Part shown: one piece after another, positions 39,093 through 45,665 of the stretch
Position numbering within the stretch: position 1 is the stretch's first letter
Layout: each line of letters opens with the position of its first letter
Assembly (NCBI GenBank): GCA_021157585.1
Contig: JAGGWH010000066.1
Location: 1 to 64,000 of the forward strand
Length of the DNA stretch: 64,000 nucleotides
Reading direction: 5' to 3'
Origin: Bacteroidales bacterium
GTDB taxonomy: Bacteria; Bacteroidota; Bacteroidia; Bacteroidales; UBA12170
Notes under the pieces: generated by a model
The model's input: the letters and a program-made list of their open reading frames with translations, nothing else
Database searches by the model: none
What the model was told of the DNA's origin: nothing
Made by a program: the position numbers and the translations under genes

Positions 39093-39881
39093 TTAATAAT
39101 TTCCTTCAGCTGTGTTTCCGCTGACAATAGCAACACTACCCCCGGCTCCAATACGGCTAGCTCCTGCACGAATCATAGCAACAGCCGTTTTATAATCGCG
39201 GATACCGCCACTGGCTTTAACGCCCATTTTAGGACCAACAACTCTACGCATTAGTGCTACGTCTTCAACAGTTGCTCCGGCACCTGTAAATCCTGTACTT
39301 GTTTTTACGAAATCGGCACCAACTTTTTTGGAAATCTCGCAAGCAATTACTTTTTCGGCATCGGTTAAAAGAGAAGTTTCTATTATCACTTTTAAAACTG
39401 TTGTGCTTCTGCAAGCGCGTTTAATGGCTCTAATATCCTCTTCAACTAATTTTAAATTACCCGACTTTAAAGCACTGGTATTAATAACCATATCTATTTC
39501 GTGAGCACCATTGGCAATGGCATTTCTGGTTTCAAAAGCTTTGCTGCGTGTATCCATTTCACCTAATGGAAAACCAACAACGGAACATACTTTTACAGAA
39601 CTTCCTCTTACTTTTTTGGCTACATAAGGAACCCAAGAAGAATTAACACAAACCGACATAAATTTGTACTCCAAAGCCTCTTTACATAATTGTTCAAACT
39701 GTTTTTCGGTAGCTCCCGGTTTTAGTAGTGTATGGTCTATTATACTTGCAACATCTTGTGTAGATATTGTTGCAGCTGAGCTATTTTGAACAGCAGTATT
39801 GCTCTTAAGAGAAGTTCCGCTTTTTTCAAGTTTAGCAAGAATCTCTCTTGTAATTTTTTCAATCAATTCGTTTTCTTCCAT
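39093..39881 (-). CDS. deoC: BMC-associated deoxyribose-phosphate aldolase
   Basis: This 262-residue class I aldolase splits 2-deoxyribose-5-phosphate into glyceraldehyde-3-phosphate and acetaldehyde. The Schiff-base Lys193 is in ADFVKTSTG; EIDMVIN and MGVKASGGIRDY supply the other active-site residues. Residues 1-45 are an extension not found in ordinary DeoC: an amphipathic helix (ENELIEKITREILAKLEKS) and a Ser/Thr/Asn linker. This is the form of an encapsulation peptide that targets enzymes into microcompartment lumens. It is the last gene of the operon, 6 bp after the rpiB-like gene, followed by two hairpins. Confidence 0.95.
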   Translation of the reverse strand: MEENELIEKITREILAKLEKSGTSLKSNTAVQNSSAATISTQDVASIIDHTLLKPGATEKQFEQLCKEALEYKFMSVCVNSSWVPYVAKKVRGSSVKVCSVVGFPLGEMDTRSKAFETRNAIANGAHEIDMVINTSALKSGNLKLVEEDIRAIKRACRSTTVLKVIIETSLLTDAEKVIACEISKKVGADFVKTSTGFTGAGATVEDVALMRRVVGPKMGVKASGGIRDYKTAVAMIRAGASRIGAGGSVAIVSGNTAEGNY

Positions 39882-39887
39882 TTTTAT

Positions 39888-40454
39888 TTATATTCTTTCA
39901 ATTGACATCATTTTATTTATTCTTGGCCAATGCCTTCCTCCTTCAAAACGTGTTTCGAGCCATAATTTGCTCATACTACATATATCTGAGATAGAGTGTT
40001 GTGATGTTCCCATTGTTAAAACATTGGCATTATTATGTAGGCGACTGTTTTTGATTGTAGCCTCGTTCCAGCATAAAGCTGCACGAGCTCCTTTTACTTT
40101 ATTAGCTGCCATAGAAGATCCTATTCCGGCAGCATCAAGCATAATGCCTCTCTCACATTCGCCACGGACTACTTTTCTGGCTACAGCTAGAGCAAAATCG
40201 GGATAATCAACTTTAGTTGTGCCGTTGTTAGTCCCAACATCTATCACTTTATAGCCCACTGTTTCCAAATATATTTTTAGTGCTTCTTTGGTATCATAAG
40301 CTCCATGATCCGCACCAATTGCAATACGTTTTACGTGGTCTTTATTTGTATTTTCTTCGTAATTGACCATATTATTTTGTGTGCTATTATATTTTCTTCT
40401 GCTTTGAGATTGTAAACTAACAATCTTAATTCGTCTATTTGTATTATCAATCAT
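39888..40454 (-). CDS. BMC-associated RpiB/LacAB-family sugar-phosphate isomerase
   Basis: This 188-residue protein has the RpiB fold: IGADHGAYDTKEALK near residues 46-60, KVIDVGTN, AGIGSSMAANKVKGARAAL near 110-128 and HNNANVLTMG. Ordinary RpiB has a catalytic Cys in the ICGTGIG loop, but here the loop reads LDAAGIG with Asp107, so the base or the substrate may differ. The ATG at 40454 overlaps the previous stop (ATGA), supporting a 40-residue, Arg/Ser/Asn-rich N-terminal extension; an internal ATG at 40370 is an alternative start. RpiB-like genes beside deoC mark sugar-phosphate-utilising BMC loci. Confidence 0.87.
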   Translation of the reverse strand: MIDNTNRRIKIVSLQSQSRRKYNSTQNNMVNYEENTNKDHVKRIAIGADHGAYDTKEALKIYLETVGYKVIDVGTNNGTTKVDYPDFALAVARKVVRGECERGIMLDAAGIGSSMAANKVKGARAALCWNEATIKNSRLHNNANVLTMGTSQHSISDICSMSKLWLETRFEGGRHWPRINKMMSIERI

Positions 40455-40720
40455 TTCGATATATCATCAACTATAGCTGCAATAACGGTTTTAACAGTTA
40501 GGGCATCTTCATCTTCAATAACTTGTCGAGCCGAATTACCTTCCTCAATTGTTAAAACAATATCGCCAACACCAGCTTGTACGGCATCGATAGCTAAAAA
40601 GGACGTGCCGACAGCTTTTTGATCAGCATCTAAAGGTTGAACTACAAGAATCTTTTTAGATTCATAAGCTTTAGCTTTTGTGTCTGAAACCACTGTTCCG
40701 ATAATTTTTCCTAACCTCAT
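40451..40720 (-). CDS. BMC vertex protein (EutN/CcmL family, BMC-P), copy 4
   Basis: This 89-residue pentamer-forming shell protein caps the vertices of the polyhedral shell. The opening MRLGKIIGTVVSDTKAKAYESKK and KILVVQPLD strand are typical, as is the central SFLAIDAVQAGVGDIV. The usual PVDA segment before the last strand is changed to ALTVKTVIAAIVDDI. The ATG at 40720 overlaps the stop of the previous gene (ATGA), so an ATG 18 codons upstream inside that gene was rejected. It is closest to copy 3. Confidence 0.92.
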   Translation of the reverse strand: MRLGKIIGTVVSDTKAKAYESKKILVVQPLDADQKAVGTSFLAIDAVQAGVGDIVLTIEEGNSARQVIEDEDALTVKTVIAAIVDDISK

Positions 40721-40992
40721 TTGCTTTCTGTAATATTGATATCGTCTATTATTCCCATTATCGCGGCATCGCAAGGATTCATTTCCCTTTCAATAATCCG
40801 GCTGGCTTCTTTAGATGTTTCGTAATAGATAATCTGTCCGATATCGGATGAAAGTGTATCTACAGCAACTAAAGCCGTCCCAACTTTTTTTAGTTCTTCG
40901 TTAAGCGGTTGAACTAAAACGAGTTTTAAACCTTCAAAAGATTCAACTTTTTGCGTGCTCACTACCCTTCCTATGATTTTACCAAACTTCAT
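40717..40992 (-). CDS. BMC vertex protein (EutN/CcmL family, BMC-P), copy 3
   Basis: This 91-residue BMC-P has MKFGKIIGRVVSTQKVESFEG, LKLVLVQPLN, a VAVDTLSSDIGQIIYY core and the canonical C-terminal NPCDAAIMGIIDDI. It lies 12 bp after the aldehyde dehydrogenase gene and overlaps copy 4 by 4 bp. With four BMC-P genes the shell has more vertex types than most microcompartments. Confidence 0.94.
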   Translation of the reverse strand: MKFGKIIGRVVSTQKVESFEGLKLVLVQPLNEELKKVGTALVAVDTLSSDIGQIIYYETSKEASRIIEREMNPCDAAIMGIIDDINITESK

Positions 40993-41004
40993 ATACCAAT
41001 TCTA

Positions 41005-42420
41005 TTAAATGATTCTAAAAAAATCAACCATAGTACAGCGTCTTTCGCGAGTAAAAGTTCTTGTTCTTGTCACACCTTCGCCCGTAGGGCTAGCAATAGT
41101 GAAAGAAGCAAAACCAGCTCCTCCATTACCTAAACCGGCATAACTGGGACCGTTTTTTATAAAAATAGAACAATCCATAACTTTTGCCATTTTGCTGAGA
41201 GCTTCAATATTATGCGAATGCATCATTGCCGTGTGTTTAAAACCGTGCTCACATCTTACAGCTAAATCAATAGCGTCGTCAACATTTGGGACACGAACTA
41301 AAGGCATAACGGGCATTAACTGCTCTGTCCACACTAAAGGATGGTTTGCATCTACTTCGCAGAGTAATAAGCGGGTAGAGTCAGGAACAGTCAAACCAAT
41401 CGCTTTAGCAATAACCGAAGCGTTTTTACCGACAAAATCTTTATTTGCTCCACCTTCGTGACCGGGTCGACCAGGATCTGCAATAACTAAATCGGTAACT
41501 TTTTTAATTTGATCAGCGGATAAAATGTAAGCGCCGTTTTTCTCCATTTCCACTTTTAGCCTATCGGCAACAGATTCAACAACTATTGTTTCTTTTTCGC
41601 AAATACATATTAGGTTATTATCAAAACTCGCACCATTTACAATATCTTTTCCTGCTTTTACAATATCTGCTGTTTCATCAACTACACAAGGAGGATTTCC
41701 GGGGCCGGCAGCAATAGTTTTTTTCTCCATTTTCATTGCGGCTTTCACAACTCCCGGTCCACCGGTAACAACAAGCATTGCTACTTTCGGATGGCTCATC
41801 ATAATGTTAGCCGATTTTAATGTCGGAGTTTCAACGGTTGTAATCAGGTTTTTTGGGCCGCCTGCTTCTACAATTCCTTTGTTAAGCAGAGATACTAAAA
41901 GGTTAGAAACTTTTTTAGCTGCAGGATGTGTGTTAAATACAACAGAATTTCCTGCTGCAATCATTCCAATACAATTGCTAATGATAGATGCTGTCGGGTT
42001 AGTGCTGGGGGAAATAGAGCCAAGAACGCCATAAGGTGCATGTTCTACCAAAGCCAAGCCGTGATCATCGGAAAATGTTTCAGGAATAATATCTTCAACA
42101 CCTGGTGTTTTTTTAATCGCTAACTCATTTTTTATCACTTTATCTTCCCAACGACCCATGCCTGTTTCGTCATTGGCCATTTTTGAAAGTAAAACAATAT
42201 TATCTGTCGAGACTTTCCTAATACTCTCAATAATATCTTTTCGGGTTTCCAGAGTAAGTTTTCCTAATTCGTGAAAGGCTGTTTCAGCGGCAATAACAGC
42301 ATCGTCCATAGAGGAGAAAACTCCCATTTTATCTGATGAGCTGCTATTGTCAACATTTTGCTTAATGTCTTGCAAAGCCTCTCTAACTAATTGACGTATA
42401 TTTTCTTCTAAACTATCCAT
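41005..42420 (-). CDS. BMC-associated CoA-acylating aldehyde dehydrogenase (EutE/PduP-like)
   Basis: This 471-residue enzyme would oxidise acetaldehyde to acetyl-CoA with NAD+ and CoA in the microcompartment lumen. The catalytic Cys is expected at 272 or 274 in SFDNNLICICEKE, and NTHPAAKKVSN, TGGPGVVKAAM and AAGPGNPP match EutE/PduP. Residues 1-20 (DSLEENIRQLVREALQDIKQ) form an amphipathic helix, followed by a Ser/Asp linker, which is an encapsulation peptide. It lies between the two BMC-P pairs in the operon. Confidence 0.96.
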   Translation of the reverse strand: MDSLEENIRQLVREALQDIKQNVDNSSSSDKMGVFSSMDDAVIAAETAFHELGKLTLETRKDIIESIRKVSTDNIVLLSKMANDETGMGRWEDKVIKNELAIKKTPGVEDIIPETFSDDHGLALVEHAPYGVLGSISPSTNPTASIISNCIGMIAAGNSVVFNTHPAAKKVSNLLVSLLNKGIVEAGGPKNLITTVETPTLKSANIMMSHPKVAMLVVTGGPGVVKAAMKMEKKTIAAGPGNPPCVVDETADIVKAGKDIVNGASFDNNLICICEKETIVVESVADRLKVEMEKNGAYILSADQIKKVTDLVIADPGRPGHEGGANKDFVGKNASVIAKAIGLTVPDSTRLLLCEVDANHPLVWTEQLMPVMPLVRVPNVDDAIDLAVRCEHGFKHTAMMHSHNIEALSKMAKVMDCSIFIKNGPSYAGLGNGGAGFASFTIASPTGEGVTRTRTFTRERRCTMVDFFRII

Positions 42421-42433
42421 TTATAATTTTCTT

Positions 42434-42997
42434 TTACATAAAGAAAGGTTTAATCTCTTTATGCGGTTGAGGAATGATTGTTTGCATACCTAAGAGATTT
42501 TTCTCTTTGGCTTTTGCTATTCCTGCATCTACAGCTGCTTGAACATCGTCTAGTTTGCCAATCATTTTAACATATGATTTCCCGCCGTATCCATTAGCAA
42601 GGCGGATTTCAATAATTTTAACTCCTCCTGATTTGGCGGCACTGTCGGCAGATTCAATTCCTGAAACAATAGTTAAAGTTTCTATAATTCCTATGGTATC
42701 CCAGTCTTCTATAGTAATGGTTTCTCCCAAAGCGGGAATAACATCCTCGTGCACTTGAGGTAAAAACAGTTTATCTATTACGTGTGTTCCACCCGTTTCA
42801 ATTCCTGTTTTGTACGCATATTCAACAGAAGCCACATCGCCGCTAAAAATAATTAAATATTTTCCTGCACTTATTGTTCGTGCATCAATAATATGAATGG
42901 GGGCTACTTTAACCATCTGATCAAAGGCTTGAAATCCAACTACTATGCTTTTAAATTCAATAGCTCCAAGGACAATTATGTTTTTTTTATCTGTCAT
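42434..42997 (-). CDS. Trimeric tandem BMC shell protein (BMC-T, single-layer type)
   Basis: This 187-residue protein has two BMC domains in tandem. The first starts LGAIEFKSIVVGFQAFDQMVK, the second IGIIETLTIVSGIESADSAAK, each followed by a shell-domain strand (GKYLIIFSGDVASVEYAY and GKSYVKMIGKLDDVQAAV). The overall layout recalls the single-layer BMC-T of Haliangium ochraceum. Trimers tile with BMC-H hexamers in the facets. The start overlaps the preceding BMC-P stop by 4 bp (ATGA), and the aldehyde dehydrogenase gene follows after 13 bp. Confidence 0.94.
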   Translation of the reverse strand: MTDKKNIIVLGAIEFKSIVVGFQAFDQMVKVAPIHIIDARTISAGKYLIIFSGDVASVEYAYKTGIETGGTHVIDKLFLPQVHEDVIPALGETITIEDWDTIGIIETLTIVSGIESADSAAKSGGVKIIEIRLANGYGGKSYVKMIGKLDDVQAAVDAGIAKAKEKNLLGMQTIIPQPHKEIKPFFM

Positions 42998-43281
42998 TTT
43001 TTGTAAACCACTTTATCACTTTCATCAATCATATCAATAATTCCAATAATGATTGCATCAATCGGTTTATTCTTAGTTGTTGTTGTTTCTCTTGCCGAAG
43101 TACTTTCAGAAATCATAACCATTTCATCCTTACCTGCACTTACCAAATCAAGGGCAACCAAAAAATCGTTTTTGAGTTTTCCTTTTTGATCGCATTTATT
43201 AACTAATAAATACCTGCCTCCAGAAATCTCAATACTATTTGAGTTGCTTGTAATTGTTCCAACAACTTTTCCTAAAATCAT
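42994..43281 (-). CDS. BMC vertex protein (EutN/CcmL family, BMC-P), copy 2
   Basis: This 95-residue BMC-P has MILGKVVGTITSNSNS, RYLLVNKCDQKGKLKNDFLVALD and the C-terminal KPIDAIIIGIIDMID. It is closest to copy 1, so the four vertex genes fall into two pairs either side of the BMC-T and aldehyde dehydrogenase genes. It overlaps copy 1 by one base (TGATG) and the BMC-T gene by 4 bp, so the three are very likely translated in a coupled way. Confidence 0.92.
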   Translation of the reverse strand: MILGKVVGTITSNSNSIEISGGRYLLVNKCDQKGKLKNDFLVALDLVSAGKDEMVMISESTSARETTTTKNKPIDAIIIGIIDMIDESDKVVYKK

Positions 43282-43583
43282 CAGTTATCTTTATTTTTTT
43301 GATAGCTAAAATTCCCGTTTTGTTCAATAATATCTACTATAGCAACAACTGTTGCATCGGTAGGTAAACCCATAGTAATTTCAGACAGACGTGCACTACT
43401 TCCCGAAACATAAAATACTATTTCATCTTTACCGGCTCCAACGCCATCCATAGCAACGACAAAGTCGTTTTTACCTTTTAGGCTGACAGGATCTATTTTT
43501 TCGAGTAACAAAAGTTTTACTCCCTCCATTTTTGGAGTTTTTTGACTAGCTACTACGGTACCACTTACCTTTGCTAAAATCAT
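43281..43583 (-). CDS. BMC vertex protein (EutN/CcmL family, BMC-P), copy 1
   Basis: This 100-residue BMC-P has MILAKVSGTVVASQKTPKMEG, VKLLLLEKIDP, FVVAMDGVGAGKDEIVFYVSGSSAR and LPTDATVVAIVDII. The short polar C-terminus (NGNFSYQKNKDN) extends past the fold. It lies 6 bp after the second BMC-H gene. Confidence 0.93.
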   Translation of the reverse strand: MILAKVSGTVVASQKTPKMEGVKLLLLEKIDPVSLKGKNDFVVAMDGVGAGKDEIVFYVSGSSARLSEITMGLPTDATVVAIVDIIEQNGNFSYQKNKDN

Positions 43584-43589
43584 ATTATT

Positions 43590-43883
43590 TTATTTTTGGC
43601 GACCTAAAGGTAATGCCATATCTACATTTGCATGTGGACGAGGAATAACATGACTTGAAATAATCTCGCCTACTTTTTCACCTGCTGCTAATCCTGCTTC
43701 TACTGCAGCTCTTACAGAGGCAACATCGCCACGTACTATAGCGGTAACATATCCACCGCCCGTTTTTTCATAAGCAACTAATTCAACTTTTGCAGCTTTT
43801 ACCATTGCATCGGAAGCCTCTACCATTGCGGCAAACCCGTGCGTTTCAATCATTCCTAATGCTTCTGAATTGATATCAGACAT
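43590..43883 (-). CDS. Hexameric BMC shell protein (BMC-H), second copy
   Basis: This 97-residue single-domain BMC protein builds the facet hexamers. It has [25 protein letters not shown] and the pore segment [23 protein letters not shown]. Over about 88 aligned residues it differs from the first copy at about 13 positions, several in the exposed C-terminal half. The TGGGY pore loop is identical in both copies. It lies between the stacking BMC-T and the first BMC-P. Confidence 0.97.
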   Translation of the reverse strand: MSDINSEALGMIETHGFAAMVEASDAMVKAAKVELVAYEKTGGGYVTAIVRGDVASVRAAVEAGLAAGEKVGEIISSHVIPRPHANVDMALPLGRQK

Positions 43884-43907
43884 AATTTTATCTCCTATTT
43901 TTTATAA

Positions 43908-44546
43908 TTAATAATCTTCTCTTCCTGTAATTTCTTCTAAGCGTTTTTCGACAATAGTCTTGCATTCAAGTACTTCTGCTTCGTCTCCGCTAATATATAC
44001 TCTACCAAATTTACCAAAACCAATAACATCAATAATTTTTATATTAGATGCTTTTTCTGCTTCGTTAGCAGCATAATAAGCATAACCGGCAGGTTCCATT
44101 TCTAAAACGTAAAGTGTTTCGCCTTTTAATAACATGCTACCGCGACGATTTCTGTTTATAAGTTGGGCGTGATGATCGGCTACGTTTTTAATTAATTGGC
44201 TGGTTAATATTCTGGGTTTAATTCTATTTTCTTCGGTTTGGCTAATTGCGTTTAAAATTGCTTCGCCTGCCATACGAGTATCACCCTGATCGTCGGAATG
44301 CACTTCTAACATACCAAAAGCACGCTCAACAATTTGAAGTCCGGGTTTAACATTAGTTGCTTTAATGGCAACATCTGTTAAGGCATTAATTTCTATGCCG
44401 GGAGCAATCTCGATAATACAGCTTGATTGACCACCTACCGGAAGAAATCCTCTGGAAACAGTGGATATATACGATGCCATTTGCGATTGCAATGAATCTA
44501 AGAAAATATAGGTTCTTAGTTCGATATGTGATTTAGAATCGTTCAT
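43908..44546 (-). CDS. Stacking-type tandem BMC shell protein (BMC-T, double-layer type)
   Basis: This 212-residue tandem BMC protein has the specific opening ELRTYIFLDSLQSQMASYIS and RGFLPVGGQSSCIIEIAPGI, then ALKAT-like VAIKATNVKPGLQIVERAFGMLEVH. The second half has LYVLEMEPAGYAYYAANEAEKASNI. This matches the circularly permuted BMC-T of Haliangium ochraceum whose trimers stack face to face and have gated pores. It is expected to be the large-pore conduit of the shell. It is 11 bp after the first BMC-H. Confidence 0.94.
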   Translation of the reverse strand: MNDSKSHIELRTYIFLDSLQSQMASYISTVSRGFLPVGGQSSCIIEIAPGIEINALTDVAIKATNVKPGLQIVERAFGMLEVHSDDQGDTRMAGEAILNAISQTEENRIKPRILTSQLIKNVADHHAQLINRNRRGSMLLKGETLYVLEMEPAGYAYYAANEAEKASNIKIIDVIGFGKFGRVYISGDEAEVLECKTIVEKRLEEITGREDY

Positions 44547-44557
44547 ATTGTTAGAGT

Positions 44558-44857
44558 CTATTTATTTATATTTTTTCCTAATGGTAAGGCAGAATCGACA
44601 TTTTGATGTGGTCTTGGAATAACGTGAGTTGATACTATTTCACCTACTTTTTCGGCTGCACGTAATCCTGCATCAACGGCAGCACGAACAGAAGCAACAT
44701 CGCCTCTAACAACAGCAGTAACATATCCACCGCCTGTTTTTTCGTAGCTTACTAATTCTACTTTAGCAGCTTTTAACATAGCGTCAGAAGCTTCTACCAT
44801 TGCTGTAAAACCTCTGGTTTCAATCATCCCTAAGGCCATCATTTCGTTATTTTCCAT
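44558..44857 (-). CDS. Hexameric BMC shell protein (BMC-H), first copy
   Basis: This is a 99-residue BMC-H and the first gene of the operon. It has [25 protein letters not shown] and [16 protein letters not shown] (pore loop), ending with [10 protein letters not shown]. Being first, it is probably the most expressed shell protein. A 17-bp inverted repeat lies 36 bp upstream and a TACCTTTG -7 candidate 117 bp upstream. No regulator gene is adjacent. Confidence 0.97.
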   Translation of the reverse strand: MENNEMMALGMIETRGFTAMVEASDAMLKAAKVELVSYEKTGGGYVTAVVRGDVASVRAAVDAGLRAAEKVGEIVSTHVIPRPHQNVDSALPLGKNINK

Positions 44858-44892
44858 TTTTATATAATTTATTTTATAAGTTATCCACTTAT

Positions 44893-44909
44893 GTATTATC
44901 TAATAATAC
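44893..44909. promoter_or_regulatory. Inverted repeat upstream of the BMC operon (candidate operator)
   Basis: GTATTAT-CTA-ATAATAC is a perfect 7-bp inverted repeat with a 3-bp spacer, 36 bp before the first BMC-H start codon. Its size suits a dimeric repressor. AT-rich inverted repeats can arise by chance in this genome, so the call rests mainly on position. Confidence 0.45.
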
Positions 44910-44973
44910 TGTGTAATATTTGTTACTATTTCAATTTACAAACCTTTGTTTGGTAAGGCTTTTGTTGAACGAG

Positions 44974-44981
44974 CAAAGGTA
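44974..44981 (-). promoter_or_regulatory. Candidate -7 box of the BMC operon
   Basis: TACCTTTG on the minus strand matches TAnnTTTG, 117 bp before the first BMC-H gene. No TTG is found at 17-23 bp further upstream. If used, it gives a leader of about 110 nt that contains the inverted repeat at 44893-44909. Confidence 0.35.
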
Positions 44982-45059
44982 ATTAAATTTGTAATATTCG
45001 AGGAAATAATAACAGTAGTGTTAATAACTTAATGAGTGAAAGATGAAATAGAGAAGTTT

Positions 45060-45665
45060 TTAAAAGTCATTATTTCTCCATTCAAAACTTTCGATTAGTT
45101 TTTGGATATCAGTTTCTAAAAAAGAAATTACAGGTGCAAGAGAATCGTTGTTTGGTCGAACATTAAAATAAAGAGCTCCTCTTAAAAAATGATGTGTGCT
45201 ATCAGTTAGGTAAAACTGATATGGAGAGGCGGCATCAACGCCTTTAATTGAATAAGCGAGACCGTAAACTTCTTTTTCCTCGTTTATAAATACTCTTTCG
45301 CTAATGGCATTTGCTTTTGGAATATGCTTATTAACAAGTTTATGTGTATCTTCAAGTAAAGTGTTTAAATTGCCATTTACAGCTTTATAACTTAGATGTA
45401 ATTTAGCATTAAAAGAAGGAAAAACCAGATTAGTCCAATAATCTTCTGCCATAGGTTGCGGGTCGTGTTCCAGTGTGGAATATTCTGGGATTTCAAAATA
45501 ATATGGGAGATTCATTTGTATTGGATGATATTTCTTTTCCGGTAAAAATATTCTAAAATAGCCTCTTGGTTTTGGTTGAAAGTATTCATCGCAAGAGGAT
45601 ATTAAAAATACTATTAATAGTATTAAAAATAGGGGTTTGAAATATTTTAGACTATTTTGATTCAT
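45060..45665 (-). CDS. gldD: Gliding motility lipoprotein GldD
   Basis: This is a 201-residue lipoprotein with lipobox LISSC near residue 25. The GldD opening PKPRGYFRIFLPEKKYHPIQ follows, then FEIPEYSTLEHDPQP and the closing FNVRPNNDSLAPVISFLETD. In Flavobacterium johnsoniae GldD is needed for gliding and for the type IX secretion-linked machinery, although its exact role is unknown. The ATG at 45665 is preferred over a TTG 12 bp upstream. It overlaps gldE by 14 bp. No other gld genes are nearby. Confidence 0.93.
   Translation of the reverse strand: MNQNSLKYFKPLFLILLIVFLISSCDEYFQPKPRGYFRIFLPEKKYHPIQMNLPYYFEIPEYSTLEHDPQPMAEDYWTNLVFPSFNAKLHLSYKAVNGNLNTLLEDTHKLVNKHIPKANAISERVFINEEKEVYGLAYSIKGVDAASPYQFYLTDSTHHFLRGALYFNVRPNNDSLAPVISFLETDIQKLIESFEWRNNDF

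Noticed and set aside
44881-44890. TTATCCACTT, a DnaA-box-like word upstream of the BMC operon
   Set aside because: It is isolated and off by one base, and there is no reason to link DnaA to this promoter.
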